64,000 nucleotides of DNA from Sneathiella glossodoripedis JCM 23214. Lineage in GTDB: Bacteria; Pseudomonadota; Alphaproteobacteria; Sneathiellales; Sneathiellaceae. Positions 36,854 to 45,261 of the stretch are shown here, piece after piece; the stretch's first letter is position 1; each line of letters starts with the position of its first letter. Location: NCBI RefSeq assembly GCF_000616095.1, contig NZ_BAMS01000001.1, positions 930,001-994,000 on the forward strand, in the 5' to 3' direction. Under the pieces are notes generated by a model, which was not told where the DNA came from, made no database searches, and saw nothing but the letters and a program-made list of their open reading frames with translations. Both the position numbers and the translations under genes were made by a program.

Positions 36854-36905
36854 TTTTACGTTTACGTAAAGGGGAGTTGACGTTTACGTAAACGTCAACT
36901 ATATT
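36854..36905 (+). promoter_or_regulatory. LiuR-like operator pair over the MerR-thiolase promoter
   Basis: A perfect 26-bp palindrome at 36875-36900 (half site AGTTGACGTTTAC) covers a -35 TTGACG (36877-36882) and the 17-bp spacer before a -10 TATATT (36900-36905). A second, partly degenerate copy (TTTACGTTTACGTAAA, 36855-36870) is centred 22 bp upstream, two helical turns away. The motif resembles operators of LiuR, a MerR-family regulator of branched-chain acyl catabolism. The MerR gene starts 35 bases downstream, so autoregulation is expected. Confidence 0.85.
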
Positions 36906-36940
36906 TTCTGGCATCTGACAACATTCTTTTGGGAGATGGA

Positions 36941-37354
36941 ATGGAAAAAGAACGCTTTTCGATCACCGATCTGGCTGAGCAGTTTCAGGTGACTTCCAGA
37001 ACTATCCGATTTTACGAAGACAAAGGATTGATTACTCCCTCTCGTGAAGGGTTGACGCGCATTTATTCCAGAAGTGATCGTGCAAGGCTGAAGCTCATTT
37101 TGCGGGGAAGAAGGCTTGGTTTCAGCCTTCAGGATATCAAGAAGATGATTGATTTATATGATCCTGCGGAAGGCTCAACAGAGCAGCTCAATTATACTTT
37201 GGGAAAATGCAAGGAGCAGCTGGAAAAGCTGAAAGTGCAACGCCAGGATATTAATGAAGCGATTGATGAGCTTGAAGATAGCATTTCGGATCTGGAAGAC
37301 TATTTGAAAAATGGAGCCCCAGCTGAATTAAAAGCTGAGAAAAAACTCGCATAG
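36941..37354 (+). CDS. liuR: MerR-family regulator, LiuR-like
   Basis: A 137-residue MerR protein: a winged helix at residues 5-70 (FSITDLAEQFQVTSRTIRFYEDKGL, the LSLQDI-like segment FSLQDIKKMIDLYDP) and a coiled coil from about 85 to 120, with no C-terminal cysteine ligands. The short acid-rich tail and DLYDP are usual in LiuR relatives that sense CoA-linked catabolic intermediates. ATG 36941 follows GGGAGATGGA. It sits directly behind the palindromic operator and before the thiolase gene. The same operator occurs upstream of the carboxylase operon at 57.86 kb. Confidence 0.87.
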   Translation: MEKERFSITDLAEQFQVTSRTIRFYEDKGLITPSREGLTRIYSRSDRARLKLILRGRRLGFSLQDIKKMIDLYDPAEGSTEQLNYTLGKCKEQLEKLKVQRQDINEAIDELEDSISDLEDYLKNGAPAELKAEKKLA

Positions 37355-37457
37355 TATTGTTTCTAAGTGTTGGTGCGGATGCACCAGATCAAATTCAAAA
37401 AACCCCCTTCGTCTTTACTAACAGGAAATGGGCGATATATCGAAAGGAAATTGGATT

Positions 37458-38594
37458 ATGAAGAACGTGGTCATCGCTGGTTACGCTCGCTCTCCGTTCA
37501 CACTCGCAAATAAAGGCGAGCTTATTAAAGTTCGTCCTGATGAAATGACTGGTCAGGTTGTGCGAGGCCTTATTGAAAAAACAGGTGTTAATGTCGAAGA
37601 TATTGAAGATGTTATCATCGGCAGTGCTTTTCCAGAAGCAGAGCAGGGGTTAAATGTTGCGCGTATTGTGAGTTTCCTCGCAGGGATCCCGAAATCAGCG
37701 GCGGCAACAACTGTAAACCGGTTCTGTGGCTCATCCATGCAGGCTATTCACATGGCGGCGGGTGCAATTCAAATGGGGGCTGGTGATGTCTTCGTGTGTG
37801 GCGGCATTGAAAGTATGACCAGGGTGCCTATGGGTGGTTTTAACCCGGCACCGCATCCGCGCCTTTACAAAGAATATCCAGAGGCATATGTGTCTATGGG
37901 GATTACAGCCGAAAATCTGGCGAAACAGTACAACATTTCTCGCGCTGAGCAGGAAGAAATGGCTGTTGAAAGCCATGCACGTGCAACGGCGGCTCGTGCT
38001 GCAGGCAAATTTACAGATGAAATAATTCCGATCGTAGATGGCAATATCCGTGTGGAACAGGATGGATGTATCCGTCCGGAGACAACAATGGAAACATTGG
38101 CGGGGCTGAAGCCTGCCTTTGATGAAAGTGGTAGTGTCACGGCGGCGACTTCCTCTCCATTGACAGACGGTGCGTCTGCTACGCTGATCTGCTCAGAGGA
38201 ATATGCTGACGCGAACGGCCTGAAAAAAATGGCGCGGATCAAATCTATCGCGGTGGCCGGTTGTGCTCCTGAAATTATGGGGATAGGTCCCGTTCCAGCA
38301 ACCGAAAAAGCACTCAAGAGAGCCGGTCTTCAGCTTTCCGATATTGATATTATCGAGCTTAATGAAGCGTTTGCGGCTCAGTCGATTGCCGTTCTTAAAG
38401 AGGCAGGAATGTCTTATGAGAATACCAACATTGATGGCGGGGCAATCGCGATTGGTCATCCAATGGGGGCCACTGGCGCACGGATCACTGGTAAAGTTGC
38501 AAGTCTATTGCAGCGTGAAGGCAAGGCATTAGGTCTTGCGACGCAATGTATTGGTGGCGGACAAGGCATTGCGACAGTTCTGGAGGCGTGCTGA
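37458..38594 (+). CDS. fadA: Acetyl-CoA C-acyltransferase (thiolase)
   Basis: The 378-residue thiolase cleaves 3-oxoacyl-CoA. The nucleophilic Cys is in VNRFCGSSMQA near residue 90, NEAFAAQS near 310, the catalytic His in GGAIAIGHPMGATGAR near 340 and the second Cys in QCIGGGQG near 368. ATG 37458 has an AAAGGA site upstream. It begins the catabolic part of the MerR-led operon and pairs with the FadN-type protein that follows after two bases. Confidence 0.92.
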   Translation: MKNVVIAGYARSPFTLANKGELIKVRPDEMTGQVVRGLIEKTGVNVEDIEDVIIGSAFPEAEQGLNVARIVSFLAGIPKSAAATTVNRFCGSSMQAIHMAAGAIQMGAGDVFVCGGIESMTRVPMGGFNPAPHPRLYKEYPEAYVSMGITAENLAKQYNISRAEQEEMAVESHARATAARAAGKFTDEIIPIVDGNIRVEQDGCIRPETTMETLAGLKPAFDESGSVTAATSSPLTDGASATLICSEEYADANGLKKMARIKSIAVAGCAPEIMGIGPVPATEKALKRAGLQLSDIDIIELNEAFAAQSIAVLKEAGMSYENTNIDGGAIAIGHPMGATGARITGKVASLLQREGKALGLATQCIGGGQGIATVLEAC

Positions 38595-38596
38595 TT

Positions 38597-40930
38597 ATGG
38601 CTATTGAAAAAGTAGCCGTTATTGGCGCTGGTGTTATGGGCGCAGCGATTGCCGCTCATGTCACAAATGCTGGATATCAGGCCGTACTGCTAGACATCGT
38701 GCCTGAGGGGGCTGAAAATCGCAATATGCTTGCCGAAGGTGCTGTTGCGACAATGCTTAAGACCAAGCCAGCACCTTTTATGCATAAAAAGAATGCGAGG
38801 CTGATTACAACCGGCAATCTTGAAGACAATTTGGATCTGGTATCAGACTGTGACTGGATTTGTGAAGCGATTATTGAGCGTACAGATCTGAAGCAGGATC
38901 TTTACAAAAAGCTTGAAACAGTCAGAAAGCCCGGTTCAATCGTTACTTCTAATACCTCAACGATTCCGCTAAAGACGCTGATGGCGGGAATGCCGGATAG
39001 TTTGCAAAAAGATTTTGCGATTACCCATTTCTTTAATCCGCCGCGTTACATGCGCCTGTTCGAACTTGTAAAGGGTGAGCAGACGCGAGCAGACGCAATT
39101 GAAGAATTGCGCCGCTTTGCAGACGTTGCTTTGGGTAAAGAAGTGGTCGATTGCTATGACACGCCCGGCTTTATCGGAAACCGTATTGGGATCTACTGGT
39201 CATTCGTTGCAATCAAATCGGCGTTTGATCTTGGCATGACTGTTGAGGAAGCAGATTCCGTTTGCGGCAAACCAATGGGTATTCCAAGTACAGGTATTTT
39301 CGGACTTGGTGACTTAACCGGAATTGACTTAGGGCCAAAGGTCAATGCTTCTATGTTAAGCGAATTGCCAGAAAGTGATCCGTTCTGCCAGGAATATGAT
39401 GAAAACCATCCAATGGTTTCTACAATTTCAAAAATGATTGATGAAGGTTATACCGGTCGTAAAGGTAAAGGTGGCTTTTATCGAATTAACAAAGAGGGCG
39501 GCGGCAAAGTCAAAGAGGCCCGTGATTTGAAAACCGGTGCTTATGCTCCGGTTCAAAAGCCAAGACTTGCATCCGTTAAAGCTGCAAGGAAGGGCCTGCG
39601 TGCACTCGTCGAATGTGAAGATGTGGGCGGAAAATATGCATGGGAAATCCTGTCCAAGGTAATAAGCTATTCCGCAAACTTGGTTGGCGAAATTTCCGAT
39701 GATATCCGTGCTATTGATCTCGCAATGAAGACCGGATACGCATGGAAATACGGCCCATTTGAGCAGCTTGATCAACTGGGTAATCAGTACTTCATAGATC
39801 GGTTGGCAGCCGAAGGAAAGCCAGTTCCCGAATTTCTTGCTAAAGTTGGTGACCGTCCGCTTTATAAAGAAGAAGGGGTCGATGCCTTCTATATGGGGCT
39901 AAGCGGTGAATACGAGAAAATTGAGGTGCCAGACGACGCTTGGATGCTGAGTGACATTAAGCGAGGCAAAGAGCCGTTCATGTCAAACAAGGGTGCCAGC
40001 ATCTGGGATCTAGGTGACGGCGTTGCCTGTCTTGAACTGCATACGAAAATGAACAGCATCGATCAGGATGTGGTGAGTATGCTGCAACAATGTGCGAAGC
40101 TGGATAAGAAAGGTTTCAAGGCGCTGGTCATTGGTAACGATGCTGATAACTTTTCAGTTGGCGCCAATGTAGGTGTTGTTCTATTCGCGGCAAACGCAGC
40201 CATGTGGCCGGTCATTGAAAATTCCATCAGTGAAGGTCAAAACGCGTTAATGAAGCTGAAATATGCACCCTTTCCGGTGGTGGCAGCACCTGCAGGCATG
40301 GCCCTTGGCGGTGGTTGTGAAATTGTTTTGGCCGCCGATGCTGTACAGGCGCATGCTGAAAGCTATATGGGACTGGTCGAGGTTGGCGTCGGTGTATTGC
40401 CCGGTTTTGGTGGCTGCAAAGAGTTGGTCATGCGCGCCATGACTAACAAGAAGCGGCCTGGTGGCGCGATGCCGGCTCTGTCTGCTGTATTTGAAAATAT
40501 TTCAACAGCGAAAGTTGCAACAAGCGCAGCTGAAGCAAAAGATATGTTGATTATGCGCGAAGGTGATGCTGTCACCATGAACCGTAAGCGTGTGTTAGCG
40601 GATGCCAAGGCGAAAGCGTTGCAGTTGGCTGAAGGGTATCAACCGCCGGAACCCGTTGAGGTCAATCTTCCCGGTCCAACTGCGGCTGCGGCATTCGATA
40701 TGGCTGTTCAAGGGTTTGTAACCATGGGACGGGCAACTCCTTATGATGCTGTTGTCAGTGGTGCTGTAGCGAGGGTTCTCTCGGGTGGTGATACGGATAT
40801 TACCGAAACTGTATCTGAGAAAAAATTGCTGCAGTTGGAGCAGGAAGGGTTCATGTCCTTGCTTCGTAATACCAAAACGCTTGACCGGATTGAGCATATG
40901 CTCACGACCGGTAAGCCTCTTCGAAATTAA
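38597..40930 (+). CDS. fadN: 3-hydroxyacyl-CoA dehydrogenase/enoyl-CoA hydratase, FadN-type fusion
   Basis: The 777-residue bifunctional beta-oxidation enzyme has its domains in FadN order. An NAD-binding dehydrogenase domain (IGAGVMGAAIAAHV, residues 8-21; THFFNPPRYMRLFELV near 145) and helical C-domains come first. A crotonase domain follows at about residues 470-690 (ALGGGCEIVLAADA and GLVEVGVGVLPGFGG), which would carry hydratase activity. The FadB/FadJ order is the reverse. It starts two bases after the thiolase stop and is followed 11 bases later by the dehydrogenase gene. Confidence 0.93.
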   Translation: MAIEKVAVIGAGVMGAAIAAHVTNAGYQAVLLDIVPEGAENRNMLAEGAVATMLKTKPAPFMHKKNARLITTGNLEDNLDLVSDCDWICEAIIERTDLKQDLYKKLETVRKPGSIVTSNTSTIPLKTLMAGMPDSLQKDFAITHFFNPPRYMRLFELVKGEQTRADAIEELRRFADVALGKEVVDCYDTPGFIGNRIGIYWSFVAIKSAFDLGMTVEEADSVCGKPMGIPSTGIFGLGDLTGIDLGPKVNASMLSELPESDPFCQEYDENHPMVSTISKMIDEGYTGRKGKGGFYRINKEGGGKVKEARDLKTGAYAPVQKPRLASVKAARKGLRALVECEDVGGKYAWEILSKVISYSANLVGEISDDIRAIDLAMKTGYAWKYGPFEQLDQLGNQYFIDRLAAEGKPVPEFLAKVGDRPLYKEEGVDAFYMGLSGEYEKIEVPDDAWMLSDIKRGKEPFMSNKGASIWDLGDGVACLELHTKMNSIDQDVVSMLQQCAKLDKKGFKALVIGNDADNFSVGANVGVVLFAANAAMWPVIENSISEGQNALMKLKYAPFPVVAAPAGMALGGGCEIVLAADAVQAHAESYMGLVEVGVGVLPGFGGCKELVMRAMTNKKRPGGAMPALSAVFENISTAKVATSAAEAKDMLIMREGDAVTMNRKRVLADAKAKALQLAEGYQPPEPVEVNLPGPTAAAAFDMAVQGFVTMGRATPYDAVVSGAVARVLSGGDTDITETVSEKKLLQLEQEGFMSLLRNTKTLDRIEHMLTTGKPLRN

Positions 40931-40941
40931 GAGAGGTCAAA

Positions 40942-42731
40942 ATGCCAATTTATAATGCACCTGTAAAAGACATTAAATTCGTACTGAATGATTTACTCGG
41001 TCTGGACAAACTGACCAATCTGCCGGGTTTCGAAGAAGCAACTCCAGATATGCTGGATGCAATTTTGAATGAAAGCGCTAAACTGATGAGTGAGGTTATT
41101 CAGCCTCTCAATCAGGTCGGCGACAAGGAAGGTTGCACCTGGAATGATGGGGAGGTGAAAACACCTACTGGCTTTAAGGAAGCCTTTGATGAGTATCGTG
41201 AAGCTGGCTGGATGGGTATCGACGCCGATCCGGAATATGGCGGGCAAGGCTTGCCACATGTTGTGGGGATTGCGCTTGCTGAAATGATGTCATCTGCCAA
41301 TATGGCGTTCGGAATGTATCCGGGGCTGACCCATGGCGCCTATGCTTCAATTCATCGTCATGGAACTGAAGAACAGAAGCGCACCTGGCTTCCCAAAATG
41401 GTGACGGGTGAGTGGACAGGAACCATGAACCTGACTGAGCCGCATTGTGGTACTGATCTTGGTCTGATGCGTACGAAAGCCGTGCCTCAGGAAGATGGCA
41501 GTTATAAAATCACAGGGACGAAGATTTTTATCAGTGCCGGTGAGCATGATATGGCAGAAAATATCGTTCACCTTGTGCTAGCCAAAATTCCTGGGGGACC
41601 GGAAGGCATTAAAGGTGTTTCCTTGTTCATCGTTCCAAAGTTCATTCTGGATGCTGACGGTAATCCTGGCGAGCGGAACGGGGTGGCCTGTGGTTCGATT
41701 GAACACAAGATGGGCATTCATGGAAACTCCACTTGCGTGATGAATTATGAAGATGCCACTGGGTATTTGCTAGGCGAGGCACACAAAGGCATGCGTGCCA
41801 TGTTTACAATGATGAACGCGGCTCGTTTAGGTGTGGGAATTCAGGGGCTGTCCCAAGCGGAAGTGGCTTATCAGAACGCTGTCGAATATTCCAAAGACCG
41901 GTTGCAGGGGCGTTCCATTTCCGGCACGAAAGCCCCAGAAAAGCCAGCGGATCCGATCATCGTGCATCCTGATATTCGCAGAAATCTTCTTATGTGCCGT
42001 GCCTTTACTGAAGGGGCTCGCGCTTTGGGATTGTGGGCTGGGTTGCAGGTGGACATGGTTGAAAAACATCCTGATCCGGATGTGCGCCGTGACGCGGATG
42101 ATGCGCTTGGTCTTTTAACACCTGTGATTAAGGCCTATTTCACGGACATGGGATTTGAACTGGCTGCAACTGCAATGCAATGTTACGGTGGCCATGGATA
42201 TATCCATGAATGGGGGATGGAGCAATTTGTCCGTGATGCGCGTATCACGCAGATTTATGAAGGTGCAAACGGAATTCAGGCGCTCGATCTTGTAGGTCGT
42301 AAATTACCTGCCAACATGGGGCGTGCGCTGCGTCAGTTTTTCCATCCGGTAGATGCCTTTATTCAGGAAAATATGATGAACCCTGAATTGAAGGACTACG
42401 TTATGCCACTCGCAAAAGCATTTGCCAAATTACAGCAGGGCACAGCTTTGTTGGGTGAAAAAGGAATGGCAAATCCTGATGAAGCAGGTGCAGCTTCAAG
42501 TGAATATTTGAGAATGTTCGGTATTGTTGCACTGGGCTTCATGTGGCAAAAATGGCCAAGATAGCGAAAGAAAAACTCGCGGAGAATGTAGAAGACAAGC
42601 AGTTCTATGAAACTAAATTGGTGACAGCTCGTTTCTTCTTCGAACGAATTATACCCGATGTTTCTTCTTTGCTTGTTAAAATGAGCGCAGGTTCCAAAAC
42701 CATGATGGAGTTGGAGGCAGAAGCGTTCTAG
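40942..42731 (+). pseudogene. Acyl-CoA dehydrogenase with C-terminal extension, frameshifted near the end
   Basis: FAD-dependent dehydrogenase of the long (about 596 residue) class with an additional C-terminal helical domain. The active-site Glu is in QIYEGANGIQALDL near residue 440, with NLTEPHCGTDLGLM near 158 and GGHGYIHEWG near 415. The frame ends early at 42564 in FMWQKWPR. One frame over, AKMAKIAKEKLAENV continues to LEAEAF at 42731. One extra G at 42546 (TGGC to TGGGC) joins them. It is last in the MerR-thiolase-fadN operon and is followed by a strong hairpin. Confidence 0.9.
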
Positions 42732-42751
42732 CAAACCGGGACTTGATGAAC

Positions 42752-42787
42752 AGGCCGTAATAGTGAACACTATTGCGGCCTGTTTCA
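42752..42787 (+). terminator. Terminator of the MerR-thiolase-fadN operon
   Basis: A 16-bp stem with a two-base loop (left arm ACAGGCCGTAATAGTG, one G-T wobble in the right arm) starts 20 bases after the dehydrogenase stop. The T-run is short, so termination may be partial. Confidence 0.7.
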
Positions 42788-42817
42788 TTTGAGTGTGTAT
42801 AAATGCGTTCAAAAAAT

Positions 42818-42832
42818 GACAAAATGTCATAT
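42818..42832. promoter_or_regulatory. Inverted repeat, candidate operator upstream of acyl-CoA dehydrogenase
   Basis: ATGACA-AAA-TGTCAT is a perfect 6+3+6 inverted repeat, 47 bases before the start of the next dehydrogenase gene. It lies between the upstream terminator and that gene, where a promoter is needed. The regulator is unknown; the sequence is unlike the MerR palindrome. Confidence 0.4.
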
Positions 42833-42879
42833 GTGGTTAAAAATATTAAAAATAACAATATTTTAGGGAAGAAAACGAA

Positions 42880-44016
42880 ATGGCAGCGAGAAAAATATTT
42901 GGGGAGGAACATAACATTTTTCGGGAATCGGTAAGACGTTTCTACGAAGAACATATAATCCCGCATCATGCTCAGTGGGAAAAGGATGGTCAGATTAGCC
43001 GGGAAGCCTGGCTGGAAGCAGGTCGGCAGGGGTTGCTCTGTATGACGATTCCGGAAGAGTATGGTGGTCTGGGAGTGGATAAGCTGTTTAGCGTTATCAT
43101 GATGGAAGAGCAGGCGCGAGCAGGCACATCTGGACCGGGTTTTGGTCTGCATTCTGAAATTGTGGCGCCTTATATCCTAAATTACGGCACGGAAGAGCAG
43201 AAAAGAAAATATCTGCCCAAACTCGCTAGCGGCGAAATGATTGGCGCAATTGCAATGACCGAGCCAGCTGCGGGTTCTGACCTGCAAGGTGTGAAGACAC
43301 GAGCTGTAAAGGTTGGCGATGAGTACATCCTAAATGGATCGAAAACGTTCATTACAAACGGCTTCATGAGTGATCTGGTAATTGTAGTGGCTAAAACTGA
43401 CCCTGATGCGGGGGCGAAGGGAACCACTCTGTTTCTTGTTGAGGCAGACACTCCTGGTTTTTCCAAAGGTCGTAATCTGGATAAGTTGGGCCTTAAAGCC
43501 CAAGACACGGCGGAGCTCTTTTTTGAAGATGTCAGGGTGCCTGAAACTGCAATCCTTGGGGGAGAAGGAAAAGGCTTTTTCTGTCTGATGCAGGAGCTTG
43601 CATGGGAACGCTTGCAGATTGCAATCGGTGCGACCTCTACCATGGAAGCGGTCCTGGATGAAACCATTGAATATACGAAAGAAAGAAATGCTTTCGGGCG
43701 CAGCATAGTCCAATTCCAGAATACAAAATTCAAACTTGCAGAACTCAAAACCGAGGCAACTATTGCACGCACTTTTGTGGATGACTGCCTGCAAAAACTG
43801 CTGGATGGCGAATTAAGCGCGGAAACCGCCGCAATGGCGAAATACTGGTGCTCGGATTTGGAAAACAAATTGGTTGATGAGTGCCTTCAACTGCATGGTG
43901 GATATGGCTTCATGTGGGAGTATCGGGTGGCGCGGGCGTATGCGGATGCCCGTGTGCAGCGAATTTACGGCGGCACGAATGAAATCATGAAGGAAATTAT
44001 TAGCCGGACACTTTGA
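42880..44016 (+). CDS. Acyl-CoA dehydrogenase (LCAD/IVD-like catalytic base)
   Basis: The 378-residue flavoprotein has AMTEPAAGSDLQG near residue 128, TFITNGFMSDL near 150 and LHGGYGFMWEYRVARAYAD near 340. The C-terminal YEGT of medium-chain enzymes reads YGGTNEIM, so the base should instead be the Glu of QELAWERLQIA near 245, as in long-chain and isovaleryl-CoA dehydrogenases. It heads a second beta-oxidation operon, with the thiolase starting 23 bases after it. Confidence 0.9.
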   Translation: MAARKIFGEEHNIFRESVRRFYEEHIIPHHAQWEKDGQISREAWLEAGRQGLLCMTIPEEYGGLGVDKLFSVIMMEEQARAGTSGPGFGLHSEIVAPYILNYGTEEQKRKYLPKLASGEMIGAIAMTEPAAGSDLQGVKTRAVKVGDEYILNGSKTFITNGFMSDLVIVVAKTDPDAGAKGTTLFLVEADTPGFSKGRNLDKLGLKAQDTAELFFEDVRVPETAILGGEGKGFFCLMQELAWERLQIAIGATSTMEAVLDETIEYTKERNAFGRSIVQFQNTKFKLAELKTEATIARTFVDDCLQKLLDGELSAETAAMAKYWCSDLENKLVDECLQLHGGYGFMWEYRVARAYADARVQRIYGGTNEIMKEIISRTL

Positions 44017-44039
44017 TCGCGGCAAAAGGGAGAAAAATT

Positions 44040-45248
44040 ATGACAGAAGCATTTATTTATGATGCCGTAAGAACTCCGCGCGGGAAAGGCCGCGCAAGTG
44101 GTAGTCTGCATGAGGTTACGCCTGTAAATCTGGCGGCAGCGGCCCTGAAAGCCGTGCAGGAGCGAAATGAACTGGATACCTCGCTGGTGGACGATGTTAT
44201 CCTGGGCTGCGTTGAACCCGTTGGGGAGCAAGGTGCTGTTATTGGTCGCGTTGCACCTCTTCACGCAGGGTATGCGGAAACAGCGTCGGGTGTTCAGATC
44301 AACCGATTTTGCGCATCCGGGTTGGAAGCTGTGAATATGGCAGCCGCGCAGGTCATGTCCGGTCAAAGTGATCTGACTGTTGGTGGCGGCGTAGAAAGCA
44401 TGTCCCGAGTGCCGATGGGATCATCGGGCGGTGCATGGTCAGCCGATCCTCAGGTTGCATTTAAAACCTATTTTGCACCGCAAGGAATTGGTGCCGATAT
44501 GATTTGTACCAAATGGGGATACAGTCGGGACGATGCTGATGCCTATGCGGTCGAAAGTCAGAAACGTGCCAAACATTCATGGGACAAAGGATATTTTGAA
44601 AAGTCAGTTATCCCTGTCAAAGATATGAACGGACTGACAATTCTTGATCACGATGAGCATATGCGGCCGGAAACAACGATGCAATCCCTTGGCGCATTGG
44701 AGCCGTCATTTGCTGTGCAGGGGGCTCAATATGGTTTTGATGCTGTGATCAAGCAACGCTACCCTGAAGTTGAAGAGCTCAATCACGTACATCATGCAGG
44801 AAATTCATCAGGTATTGTGGATGGTGCAGCCGCAGTGCTCATCGGTAACAGGGAAGCTGGTGAAAAAATAAATGTGAAGCCAAGAGCAAGATTTAAATCC
44901 TTTGCTTCAATCGGTAGTGAGCCTTCAATCATGCTGACGGGGCCATCCTATGCCGCAGAGAAAGCATTAAAGCGAGCTGGTATGAGTAAGTCAGATATCG
45001 ATTTGTGGGAACTCAATGAAGCTTTTGCAGGAGTGGTTCTGCGGTTCATGGATGTGATGGGAGTAGATCATTCTGAAATCAATGTAAATGGTGGTGCAAT
45101 TGCGATGGGTCACCCGTTGGGCGCTACTGGTGCAATGATACTTGGAACCGTTCTGGACGAGTTGGAGAGACGGGATCTGAACACAGCACTTGTAACCTTA
45201 TGTGTAGGCGCTGGTATGGGAACCGCGACTATTATTGAGCGGGTATAA
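44040..45248 (+). CDS. fadI: Acetyl-CoA C-acetyltransferase (thiolase)
   Basis: The 402-residue thiolase has INRFCASGLEAVN (nucleophile near residue 88), NEAFAGV near 345, GGAIAMGHPLGATGA near 360 and the second Cys in LCVGAGMG near the end. ATG 44040 follows GGGAGA; the frame upstream to 44013 overlaps the preceding gene. It pairs with the FadJ-type protein starting 13 bases later behind a strong GGGAGG site. The symbol is by analogy of gene order only. Confidence 0.9.
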   Translation: MTEAFIYDAVRTPRGKGRASGSLHEVTPVNLAAAALKAVQERNELDTSLVDDVILGCVEPVGEQGAVIGRVAPLHAGYAETASGVQINRFCASGLEAVNMAAAQVMSGQSDLTVGGGVESMSRVPMGSSGGAWSADPQVAFKTYFAPQGIGADMICTKWGYSRDDADAYAVESQKRAKHSWDKGYFEKSVIPVKDMNGLTILDHDEHMRPETTMQSLGALEPSFAVQGAQYGFDAVIKQRYPEVEELNHVHHAGNSSGIVDGAAAVLIGNREAGEKINVKPRARFKSFASIGSEPSIMLTGPSYAAEKALKRAGMSKSDIDLWELNEAFAGVVLRFMDVMGVDHSEINVNGGAIAMGHPLGATGAMILGTVLDELERRDLNTALVTLCVGAGMGTATIIERV

Positions 45249-45261
45249 GGGAGGAACAATA

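Noticed and set aside
43182-43868. A 228-codon open frame on the minus strand
   Set aside because: It lies wholly inside the well-supported acyl-CoA dehydrogenase gene and has low-complexity, Ser-rich content with no family signature.
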